From: Clostridium sp. UBA5530
GTDB taxonomy: Bacteria > Bacillota > Clostridia > Clostridiales > Clostridiaceae
DNA: 15,815 bases
Reading direction: 5' to 3'
NCBI GenBank assembly: GCA_002423705.1
Contig: DINW01000008.1
Span: 22,858 to 38,672, forward strand
Part shown: piece after piece, positions 7,473 through 13,983 of the stretch
Position numbering within the stretch: the first letter of the stretch is position 1
Layout: each line of letters starts with the position of its first letter
Notes under the pieces: generated by a model
The model's database searches: none
What the model was told of the DNA's origin: nothing
The model's input: the letters and a program-made list of their open reading frames with translations, nothing else
Made by a program: the position numbers and the translations under genes

Positions 7473-10249
7473 TACTTAAAAATTTAAATATAAAAGCTTT
7501 TGGAGCTATAAAAAATAGAAATATAGATTTAGAAGATGGTATAAATATAATATATGGTAATAACGAAAGTGGAAAAAGCACTATAGAAGGATTTATAAGA
7601 ACTTTTTTATATGGAATTACCTCTGGTAGAAAAAGTATAAGAGAAAATGAAAGAAAGAAATTTATACCATGGGATGATGTTAAAGCTCAAGGAGAGCTTA
7701 GTATAGAGGAAGAAGGTCAATTGATAATAATATCCCGTGCCTTTGGAAATACCAAAAAGGAAGATACCATAAAATTAATCAATGGATTAACAGGGGAAAA
7801 TATTGGAAGCACCCCAGGGGTGCCAGGAAGAGAATTTTTGGATTTATCTAAAGAAAGCTTTATGAAAACATTACTAATAAAGCAATTAGGTGCTCAGGTT
7901 GCTAGAGATAAAGAAGAGGAAATAATTCAAAAGCTTACCAATTTACAACAAGGTGGCGATGAGAATGTGTCTTATCATAAAGCTGTTGGTATATTGGAGG
8001 AATATAAAAGATTCTATATAGGTAGCAGAAAGAAAGGACAGTTAGAAAATTTAAGAGAGACTCTTCAGGAATTATCAAAGGAACTTAGAGAGGCCTTAAA
8101 TAGAAATACAGAAGGCTTACAAGACGAAATTCTTATGATGGATCTGAAAGAGAAAAAAGAAAACACTTTAAAACATATAAATGCATTAGAGTTATATAAA
8201 AGTCATATGAAAAAGCTAAACTTACAAAAAGAATATAAGGAGATATCTAAATATTTAAAACGCAGCAAAGATTTGAGTGAAGAGAAGAATAAATATGAAG
8301 AAGATTTAGGATATACAATAAACAATGAAGTCCTAGAATATATACAGGAAAGCTATAATAGCTATATTAATTACAAGGAACAGTATGATAATTATTATGG
8401 TAGATTTAAAGACATAGAGAGAAAACTCAACTTAGCCATGGAAGACTTCAAGAGCTTAGAGCCGTTTCAGGGATTAGAAGAAGACGTGGAGATAAAGGTT
8501 ATTAGACTTATTGAAAAGAGGAAGGGCATACTTACTAAGTTAGAACATGAAAAACGATGTAAAGACAGTTTAAATAGTACGGAAGAAGAGCTGGAAAATA
8601 TAAAGGAAGATCTAAAAATTTATAGCTTTATAGATGGAAAAAGAGAGGCTATAGAAATTTTGTTAAATAGCTATGAAGAAGTGCTAAAGGAACTAAAATA
8701 CACTTTAAATAATTATTCTATTAATGAAAACATAATAAACTCAAAGGTCACCATGGATAAAAAAAGATTCATCACAAATGTTATTTTATCAGGTGCTTCT
8801 ATAGGAACCATAATATGGTTAATGATTTTTATAAAGGGAAACATAAAAAATGGTTTTTATTATATAATACCCTTTATATTTATTGCTATAGGAATTGTAG
8901 GGATTAAAGGCAATGGAGATATTAAAGTATTCAATGCTAAATATGAAGAAGAACTTAAGAAAAAAGCAAATTTGGAAAGATTATCTTCTGATTTGGAACG
9001 CATAGAAGAAAATTTTAAGGAATATTATAAAGAATTAAAAGTAGAGGGATATGAAGAGTTTGTAGTATCTTTGGGGAATTATGATAAATTAAAAGAAAAA
9101 CAAGAGAGATTAAAAGATATAGCAGAGGAAAAACTTATAGAATTTAATAGCTATGAAGGGGAAACCTTAAAGAATAGCTTAAATATAGTAAATACTATGA
9201 TAGATTTTTTATTGAACCATACAAACTGTAAAGATGAAGAAGAATTTTTGAGGAATAATAAGCTTTACAAAGAAAAACAAGTCTATATTGAGGGAATAGA
9301 AGAGGAACTTGAAAATTTAAGTACCTGCTGTAAAAAGCTAAAAAATAATATGGAATATAAGGAAAACCTAATAAAAGAACAATTAAATAATATAAATAAA
9401 CAATATGTAACTATAAATAAGGTTCCAGAAGAAATAGAGAATCTGAAAGAAAAATTAAAAATAAAAGCTTCAGTAGAAGAAGAAATTAAAAGGGTAGAGG
9501 AAAGCTACAGTCTGTTATTAAAGGATAGGAATATAGAGGATATAAAGAAAGAATTAGATGATATAGTGCAACAAGATTTAACCTTTGACTTTGAAAAAGA
9601 AGAAGATGTAGACTCTTATATTAGAGATAGCAATGAAGATTTAAGGAACATAGAAAAGAATATAAAAGATGTAGAGAACTCCATATTAAATAGATTCAAA
9701 GGTTTTAGAGAGCCATGGATTATTGAAGAGGAGATAGAGGAAATAAAGGAGAATATAAAAGTAGGGGAAGAGATGGTAGAGGTAGTAGATATAGCTCTCG
9801 ATAACTTAAATCAATGTTTTAAGGAACTGCAAAAGGATTTTGGGCCAAAACTAAACAGTATAGTGAGCAGCATATATAATAAATTGACCAATGAAAAGTA
9901 TGGCGATGTAAAGGTTGATGATAATTACAATGTTTTAGTTAGAGATAAAGAGAAAGATTTCTTGGTAGAAATAGACTACTTAAGCAATGGGGCCTTTGAT
10001 CAAGCTTATTTTGCACTAAGGATGGCATTGATAGAAATGATATTTGGACAGAAAAAAGTACCTATTATACTAGATGATACCTTCGTGCAATATGATGATG
10101 AAAGAACCATAAAAGCACTAGAACTTTTATATGAATATAGTCAACACAAACAGATAATACTATTGACCTGTCAGAAAAGAGAAAAAGAATATTTTAAGGA
10201 TAGAACAGATGTTAACATAATAAACATGGAGGATTACTATGGGAAATAA
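7469..10249 (+). CDS. SbcC/YhaN-like coiled-coil ATPase with central membrane segments
   Basis: A 926-residue ABC-type ATPase built like SbcC/Rad50: the N-terminal nucleotide-binding half has Walker A GNNESGKST (30-38), long Lys/Glu-rich coiled coils fill the middle, and the C-terminal half has the signature LSNG (838-841) and Walker B IILDDTF (866-872). The coiled coil is broken at about residues 434-480 by two hydrophobic segments, separated by a short basic loop, in the place where Rad50 and SbcC carry a CxxC zinc hook. No CxxC is present. This matches YhaN-type proteins, thought to act with the YhaO nuclease at the membrane. It overlaps the nuclease gene by 4 bases, with AGAGG (7454-7458) as ribosome binding site, and the MutS-like gene by 11 bases. 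ATP hydrolysis probably opens DNA ends to the nuclease; the substrate is not known from the sequence. Confidence 0.88.
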   Translation: MILKNLNIKAFGAIKNRNIDLEDGINIIYGNNESGKSTIEGFIRTFLYGITSGRKSIRENERKKFIPWDDVKAQGELSIEEEGQLIIISRAFGNTKKEDTIKLINGLTGENIGSTPGVPGREFLDLSKESFMKTLLIKQLGAQVARDKEEEIIQKLTNLQQGGDENVSYHKAVGILEEYKRFYIGSRKKGQLENLRETLQELSKELREALNRNTEGLQDEILMMDLKEKKENTLKHINALELYKSHMKKLNLQKEYKEISKYLKRSKDLSEEKNKYEEDLGYTINNEVLEYIQESYNSYINYKEQYDNYYGRFKDIERKLNLAMEDFKSLEPFQGLEEDVEIKVIRLIEKRKGILTKLEHEKRCKDSLNSTEEELENIKEDLKIYSFIDGKREAIEILLNSYEEVLKELKYTLNNYSINENIINSKVTMDKKRFITNVILSGASIGTIIWLMIFIKGNIKNGFYYIIPFIFIAIGIVGIKGNGDIKVFNAKYEEELKKKANLERLSSDLERIEENFKEYYKELKVEGYEEFVVSLGNYDKLKEKQERLKDIAEEKLIEFNSYEGETLKNSLNIVNTMIDFLLNHTNCKDEEEFLRNNKLYKEKQVYIEGIEEELENLSTCCKKLKNNMEYKENLIKEQLNNINKQYVTINKVPEEIENLKEKLKIKASVEEEIKRVEESYSLLLKDRNIEDIKKELDDIVQQDLTFDFEKEEDVDSYIRDSNEDLRNIEKNIKDVENSILNRFKGFREPWIIEEEIEEIKENIKVGEEMVEVVDIALDNLNQCFKELQKDFGPKLNSIVSSIYNKLTNEKYGDVKVDDNYNVLVRDKEKDFLVEIDYLSNGAFDQAYFALRMALIEMIFGQKKVPIILDDTFVQYDDERTIKALELLYEYSQHKQIILLTCQKREKEYFKDRTDVNIINMEDYYGK

Positions 10250-12023
10250 TAAAGGGTTCAATGAGAGGTATGTTAATAAATATGAAGGCTTAGAAAAAAA
10301 GCTTAGTATAACCATAAAAAATTATGGAACTGTTAGACTTATTATAGCTATCATAGCCATAATAGGAGCTATTGCTTTTTATAAAATTAGAAGAGAGGAC
10401 TTGTTTGTAATAAACCTTGTAGTTATGGTAACTATATTTACAGTTGTAGCATTAAAGCATTCAAAGCTTATTGACTTTAAGAAAGAAGTAACCATATTAA
10501 AAAAGATAAACGAGACAGAGATAAAGAGAATTCAGGGTGACTTTGCAGATTTAGAAGATACTGGAGAGGAATACAAAGACCAAGAACATAACTATTGTGA
10601 TGATTTGGATATTTTCGGGAAAGCATCTTTATTTCAGTGGATGAACAGCTGTGTTACGTCAAGGGGAAGGAATAAACTAAGCTCTATATTAAAAGGGAAT
10701 TTAAAGTTTACCTCTAAAGAAATATATGAAAGACAAGAAGCAATAAAGGAATTAGGGGGTCTTAACCATTTTAGACAAAGACTTCAGGGGAAGGCTTTAA
10801 TAAATGAAAAAAAACTTCTTAAAGATGAAAATTTTATACAATGGGGAAAAGAAAAAAATAAGAATATAGAAGGCTTTTTCATAGGGGTACTTTATTTGGA
10901 TAGTATAGCTACCATAGGTCTTTTCATAGCTTCAATTTTTAATATCATATCTTGGAAGTTTTTTATGATGATGATCATACTCAATGTATTTATACTTAAA
11001 TTTAATGAAAAAAACTTAAACTTAACCCTAGATACTGTGGGAGCTCAATATAAAGGTATAGTTTCTTACAAGGAAATGTTAAGACTTATAGAAAGAAGAC
11101 AATATAAAAGTCAGCTTCTAAAGAGTTTAAAAAGTAAGGTGAAAAATAGGGATTGGGATGGATATAAGGAACTAACAACTCTTGCAAAATTGGCAGAATC
11201 CATAGAAGACAGAAAAAATGCCTTATATCTTCTTTTGAATGTTTTCTTCTTTTTAGATTTTCACTACTATAATAAGCTTAACAAATGGAAGAAAAAAAGC
11301 GGAGATAAGATTGAAGTTGTAGTTGAAGTTATAGGAACCTTTGAGGAGTTAAGTTCTTTTGGAGCCATCCTTGCTAATTATGATGGATTCAACTTCCCTG
11401 AAATTAAGGATGAGTTCTGTATAAAAGCACATAATGTAAGGCATCCCTTATTAGGAAAGAAATCCATAGGTAATAATATAAACTTAGATAATAAGGGAGA
11501 ATCTTGGCTTATAACGGGATCTAATATGGCAGGAAAGAGTACCTATTTAAGGACTATAGGCGTAAATCTAGTGTTAGCCTACAGTGGGGGTCCAGTAATG
11601 GCTGAGAATTTTTGCTGCAATATTATGGAAATATACACTTGTATGAGAATAGGAGACAATTTAGAAAAAAGTATATCCTCCTTTTATGCAGAGATATTAA
11701 GGGTTAAATCTATAATAAAGAACTCAAAGGAAGGGAGAAAGGTATTTTATTTATTAGATGAGATATTCAAAGGTACTAACTCTAGGGATAGACATAAAGG
11801 AGCAGAGATACTTATAAATGAGCTTACAAAGCTAAATACCTTAGGTTTAGTTTCAACCCATGATTTAGAGTTAGGAGATATACAAAACCCCAAGGTTTCC
11901 AACTATCATTTTGAGGAGTATTATGAAGAAGACAATATAAAATTTGATTATAAACTAAAAAAAGGTATAAGCACCACTCAAAATGCCTTATATCTTATGC
12001 GAATGGCAGGAATTGATTGTTAA
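10239..12023 (+). CDS. membrane-associated MutS-family ATPase
   Basis: A 594-residue protein with a MutS-type C-terminal ATPase domain (about 395-594): Walker A GSNMAGKST (427-435), YLLDEIFKGTNSRDR (504-518) carrying Walker B and the MutS family signature, and STHD (539-542). Residues about 120-390 resemble the helical core/lever part of MutS. Two hydrophobic segments (about 31-50 and 54-73) and another cluster (about 211-253) predict membrane insertion. The N-terminal mismatch-binding domain (Phe-x-Glu) and the Smr nuclease domain of MutS2 are absent, so it is neither MutS1 nor MutS2. GGAGGA (10228-10233) lies 5 bases before ATG, and the gene starts inside the ATPase gene. The family is known in clostridia; its role is not established. 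Co-transcription suggests it works with the nuclease and ATPase on DNA at the membrane. Confidence 0.87.
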   Translation: MGNNKGFNERYVNKYEGLEKKLSITIKNYGTVRLIIAIIAIIGAIAFYKIRREDLFVINLVVMVTIFTVVALKHSKLIDFKKEVTILKKINETEIKRIQGDFADLEDTGEEYKDQEHNYCDDLDIFGKASLFQWMNSCVTSRGRNKLSSILKGNLKFTSKEIYERQEAIKELGGLNHFRQRLQGKALINEKKLLKDENFIQWGKEKNKNIEGFFIGVLYLDSIATIGLFIASIFNIISWKFFMMMIILNVFILKFNEKNLNLTLDTVGAQYKGIVSYKEMLRLIERRQYKSQLLKSLKSKVKNRDWDGYKELTTLAKLAESIEDRKNALYLLLNVFFFLDFHYYNKLNKWKKKSGDKIEVVVEVIGTFEELSSFGAILANYDGFNFPEIKDEFCIKAHNVRHPLLGKKSIGNNINLDNKGESWLITGSNMAGKSTYLRTIGVNLVLAYSGGPVMAENFCCNIMEIYTCMRIGDNLEKSISSFYAEILRVKSIIKNSKEGRKVFYLLDEIFKGTNSRDRHKGAEILINELTKLNTLGLVSTHDLELGDIQNPKVSNYHFEEYYEEDNIKFDYKLKKGISTTQNALYLMRMAGIDC

Positions 12024-12039
12024 AATTTTTACAACAAGG

Positions 12040-12082
12040 AAAGACTATAGGACCCTATAGGGTATTCCATAGTCTTTTCTTT
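12040..12082 (+). terminator. intrinsic terminator of the nuclease/MutS operon
   Basis: AAAGACTAT (12040-12048) pairs with ATAGTCTTT (12069-12077), and TTTTCTTT closes the 3' side. The hairpin tip is the perfect 12-base palindrome ACCCTATAGGGT (12052-12063). It lies between two convergent units. It may also stop hom transcripts from the minus strand, although the U-tract on that side is poor. Nothing else is seen in the 118-base gap. Confidence 0.8.
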
Positions 12083-12141
12083 ATGTGATGTGTAAGAGGG
12101 CATTGAAAATAAATATCTATTTGATATTTAAATAATTAAGG

Positions 12142-13365
12142 CTAGATACTCATAAAGGACTTAACCTCAATATTAGGATAAATAACCTTAATTTTAGAAA
12201 GCTTATTTTCAAGTACTACTTCGTTAGGAAATTGTGCAAAGCATAGGAGATAGTCTTCATGAAAAGATAATTCTTTTATGGTGATATCATGAAAAACATC
12301 AGCTACGAAAGATAAAAATTTTTCCTCCGTGCTTCCCTTAAAACGAATCATATATAAGTTGGGATACATATAATATTTCTCCAGTTTAATCTTTTCATTA
12401 TTGAAGATTAAACAGTTTTTATTTTCTAAAATAGCGTTTATCACATCTGAGTAGATAGAACTAGCGGTTGGAAACATACCGGCGCCTTTACCGTAGAATG
12501 TCACATCTCCAACAGCATCTCCATAAAGATATATCATGTTAAATTCATTGTCCACGGAATATAGTGGAGAATCATTAGGTACAAGCATAGGACTGACCCT
12601 AGAAAAAATACTATTGGTTTTAAAAAAACTTTTAGCTACAAGTTTTATGGTAAAATTGTTGCTATTAGCAAATTCAAAATCAATGGGCTTAATATCTACT
12701 ATACCCTCAGTAGGGATATTTGCCCAAGGTACGCTGGTTCTAAAACCTAAGGTAGATAATATTGACAACTTTCGAGCAGCATCATATCCCATAACATCTG
12801 CTTCGGGGTTAGCTTCAGCAAAACCAAGGCTTTGTGCAAGGGATAAGGCATCTTTGTAACTCATGTTATCTTTGCTCATTTTTGTTAATATAAAGTTTGT
12901 GGTTCCATTCAATATGGCAGTTATAGTAGAAATATCGTTACCAATTAAAGAATTCACCATTGGAGATATTATGGGAATACCACCTCCAACACTAGCTTCA
13001 AAGCTTAAAAGCACTCCTTGTTCCTTTGCTATAGTTAAAAGTTCATCACCATATTCTGCAATTAAATCCTTATTTGCTGTGATTACATGTTTTTTACATA
13101 GCAATGCCTTTTTTACATACTCATATGCTGGATGTAATCCACCTATAACCTCTACCAAAATGTCTAAAGGTCGGCTAAATACATCATCTATACTATCTGT
13201 TACTAGAGAAAAATGATTTTTCCCCCTATGCTTATCTTTGTTTTTTACTAATATGGATGTTACCTCTAAAGAATTCTCTACAGGTCCCCTATTTTTATTT
13301 TTATCTACAAGCTCAATAAAACCAGTACCTACAGTACCATAACCTAATAAGGCTAAAGTGGTCAT
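12142..13365 (-). CDS. hom: homoserine dehydrogenase
   Basis: A 407-residue enzyme that reduces aspartate semialdehyde to homoserine with NAD(P)H, the branch point to methionine and threonine. The N-terminal Rossmann fold has GYGTVG (8-13). TANKDL (97-102) and EASVGGGIP (123-131) are family motifs, and the active-site block EADVMGYDAARK (188-199) gives Asp195 and the catalytic Lys199. The last 80 or so residues have the length of an ACT regulatory domain but a divergent sequence, so feedback inhibition by threonine is uncertain. AGGAGG (13373-13378 on the plus strand) lies 7 bases before ATG. The gene is preceded by a SAM-I riboswitch and diverges from metY, which places this copy in methionine synthesis. 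No aspartate kinase or threonine gene is visible here. Confidence 0.94.
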   Translation of the reverse strand: MTTLALLGYGTVGTGFIELVDKNKNRGPVENSLEVTSILVKNKDKHRGKNHFSLVTDSIDDVFSRPLDILVEVIGGLHPAYEYVKKALLCKKHVITANKDLIAEYGDELLTIAKEQGVLLSFEASVGGGIPIISPMVNSLIGNDISTITAILNGTTNFILTKMSKDNMSYKDALSLAQSLGFAEANPEADVMGYDAARKLSILSTLGFRTSVPWANIPTEGIVDIKPIDFEFANSNNFTIKLVAKSFFKTNSIFSRVSPMLVPNDSPLYSVDNEFNMIYLYGDAVGDVTFYGKGAGMFPTASSIYSDVINAILENKNCLIFNNEKIKLEKYYMYPNLYMIRFKGSTEEKFLSFVADVFHDITIKELSFHEDYLLCFAQFPNEVVLENKLSKIKVIYPNIEVKSFMSI

Positions 13366-13410
13366 AGGAAATCCTCCTTTTAAAATAATAAGAAATTTGT
13401 TTGTTTGGAA

Positions 13411-13434
13411 AAATGTTTGTTGGAAAAAATCTTA
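13411..13434 (+). repeat. decayed copy of the metY leader start, inside the hom leader
   Basis: AAATGTTTGTTGGAAAAAA then TCTTA (13411-13434) closely matches 13734-13761, which is AAATGTTTGTTTGGAAAAAAA then TATCTTA, differing by small indels. The likeness continues for about 10 bases into AAGAA-GG, the first bases of the metY SAM aptamer. A third partial copy, GTTTGTTTGGAAAAATG, lies at 13399-13415. All copies run in the plus direction, so in the hom leader the sequence is antisense. Confidence 0.6.
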
Positions 13435-13436
13435 AG

Positions 13437-13464
13437 AAGGATTTTTGCAATAAAAAAAATCCTT
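13437..13464 (-). repeat. second hairpin in the hom leader, overlapping the riboswitch terminator
   Basis: AAGGATTTTT (13437-13446) and AAAAATCCTT (13455-13464) form a perfect 10-bp stem with an 8-base loop. On the minus strand its 5' arm is made from the 3' arm and U-tract of the SAM terminator, so the two cannot form together. TTTTTT follows 7 bases after the stem on that strand. It may be a second, back-up terminator or a pause site. Confidence 0.5.
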
Positions 13465-13489
13465 TTGTAAGATGAGATACAAAAAGATT
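13452..13489 (-). terminator. SAM-controlled terminator of hom
   Basis: On the minus strand AATCTTTTTGTA (13478-13489) pairs with TACAAAAGGATT (13458-13469): 12 pairs, one of them G-U. The loop is TCTCATCT, and six U follow (13452-13457). The loop is exactly complementary to AGATGAGA at 13503-13510, which contains the 3' strand of aptamer helix P1. That pairing is the antiterminator, so SAM binding locks P1 and lets the terminator form. Confidence 0.85.
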
Positions 13490-13503
13490 AAAAGCTTAGT
13501 TGT

Positions 13504-13605
13504 CTCATCTCTCAGATCTAAAGATCTGCAGGATTTAGCACCTTGAACGATGATGTTCAGGTTGCCGGACGTCATAGGGCCAGTCCCTCAGTCACTCTTG
13601 ATAAG
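13504..13605 (-). promoter_or_regulatory. SAM-I riboswitch (S-box) controlling hom
   Basis: The minus strand carries the S-box core: CTTATC (P1, 13600-13605) then AAGAG, GAGGGACTGGCCC, a CCGGCAACCT segment, and GGTGCTAAATCC, closed by GATGAG (13504-13509). P3 is TGAAC/GTTCA and P4 is CAGATC-TTTA-GATCTG. The class binds S-adenosylmethionine and turns transcription off. About 15 bases separate the predicted transcription start from P1. It shares the intergenic region with a second S-box facing the other way. Confidence 0.95.
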
Positions 13606-13626
13606 GAAATATTTAATTTTGATATA

Positions 13627-13656
13627 ATTATACAGGTTTAAATTTACAATTGTCAA
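13627..13656 (-). promoter_or_regulatory. sigma-A promoter of hom
   Basis: On the minus strand a consensus -35 TTGACA (13651-13656) and a perfect -10 TATAAT (13627-13632) are 18 bases apart. Transcription should begin near 13620, just ahead of the SAM-I aptamer. Confidence 0.85.
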
Positions 13657-13698
13657 GGGGAATAATTAAAATATTTTTAAAATTCAAGAAAAAATATC

Positions 13699-13727
13699 TT
13701 GACCTTAAGGAATCTTGACGTTAAAAT
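13699..13727 (+). promoter_or_regulatory. sigma-A promoter of metY-metA
   Basis: TTGACC (13699-13704) and TAAAAT (13722-13727) are 17 bases apart, giving a start near 13734, about 22 bases before the aptamer. A second TTGAC follows at 13715-13719 within a 16-base-period repeat (TCTTGAC twice), but it has no good -10. The hom and metY starts are about 115 bases apart and their -35 boxes face each other across about 40 AT-rich bases. Confidence 0.75.
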
Positions 13728-13755
13728 AAATTTAAATGTTTGTTTGGAAAAAAAT

Positions 13756-13855
13756 ATCTTATCAAGAAAGGTGGAGGGACTGGCCCTTTGAAACCTTGGC
13801 AACAGCTATTTATAGCCTTGTGCCAAATCCAGCAGAGTTATCTGAAAGATAAGAT
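13756..13855 (+). promoter_or_regulatory. SAM-I riboswitch (S-box) controlling metY-metA
   Basis: P1 is ATCTTATC (13756-13763) with GATAAGAT (13848-13855). The conserved core follows: AAGAAAGGTGGAGGGACTGG, CCCTTTGAAACCTTGGCAAC, P3 AGCTAT/ATAGC, GTGCCAAATCC, and P4 CAGA-GTTA-TCTG. The probable antiterminator pairs AAAGATA (13845-13851, overlapping the P1 3' strand) with TATCTTT (13871-13877). SAM binding holds P1 and frees the terminator at 13862-13906, so high SAM switches metY and metA off. Confidence 0.96.
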
Positions 13856-13861
13856 TTAGCG

Positions 13862-13906
13862 AGATTTAGCTATCTTTTCTTTGGGATGGCTAAATCTTAT
13901 TTTTTT
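13862..13906 (+). terminator. SAM-controlled terminator of metY-metA
   Basis: AGATTTAGCTATC (13862-13874) pairs with GGATGGCTAAATCT-type bases (13885-13897): 13 pairs with one G-U and a 10-base loop, followed by TATTTTTTT. The 5' arm is a repeat of AGATTTAGC at 13852-13860. That first copy, as ATAAGATTTAGC (13849-13860), can also pair perfectly for 12 bases with GCTAAATCTTAT (13889-13900), so the 3' arm has two possible partners. Confidence 0.88.
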
Positions 13907-13909
13907 ATC

Positions 13910-13944
13910 TATGTTTAGGTAAAGTTGAAATCTATCTAAACATA
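13910..13944 (+). repeat. extra hairpin between the riboswitch terminator and metY
   Basis: TATGTTTAGGTA (13910-13921) pairs with TATCTAAACATA (13933-13944), 12 pairs including one G-U, with an 11-base loop. No U-tract follows, so it is not a terminator. It sits 25 bases before the metY Shine-Dalgarno and could stabilise the 5' end of the read-through or processed mRNA. Confidence 0.55.
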
Positions 13945-13983
13945 AATTTAGTTTAATTTATAATATTTAGGAGGAAGTTTGAA

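Noticed and set aside
6339..12023. Operon as a known phage-defence system
   Set aside because: No defence marker, integrase, repeat or composition shift is seen around it, and the flanking genes are housekeeping. A defence role remains only one of several possibilities.
12536..13216. Two plus-strand open frames of 107 and 117 codons opposite hom
   Set aside because: They are antisense to a clear homoserine dehydrogenase with all motifs, have no ribosome binding site of note and no recognisable domain.
13670..13684. CodY-like sequence between the hom and metY promoters
   Set aside because: AATATTTTTAAAATT has three mismatches including the central G, and the whole stretch is A/T, so a chance match is expected.
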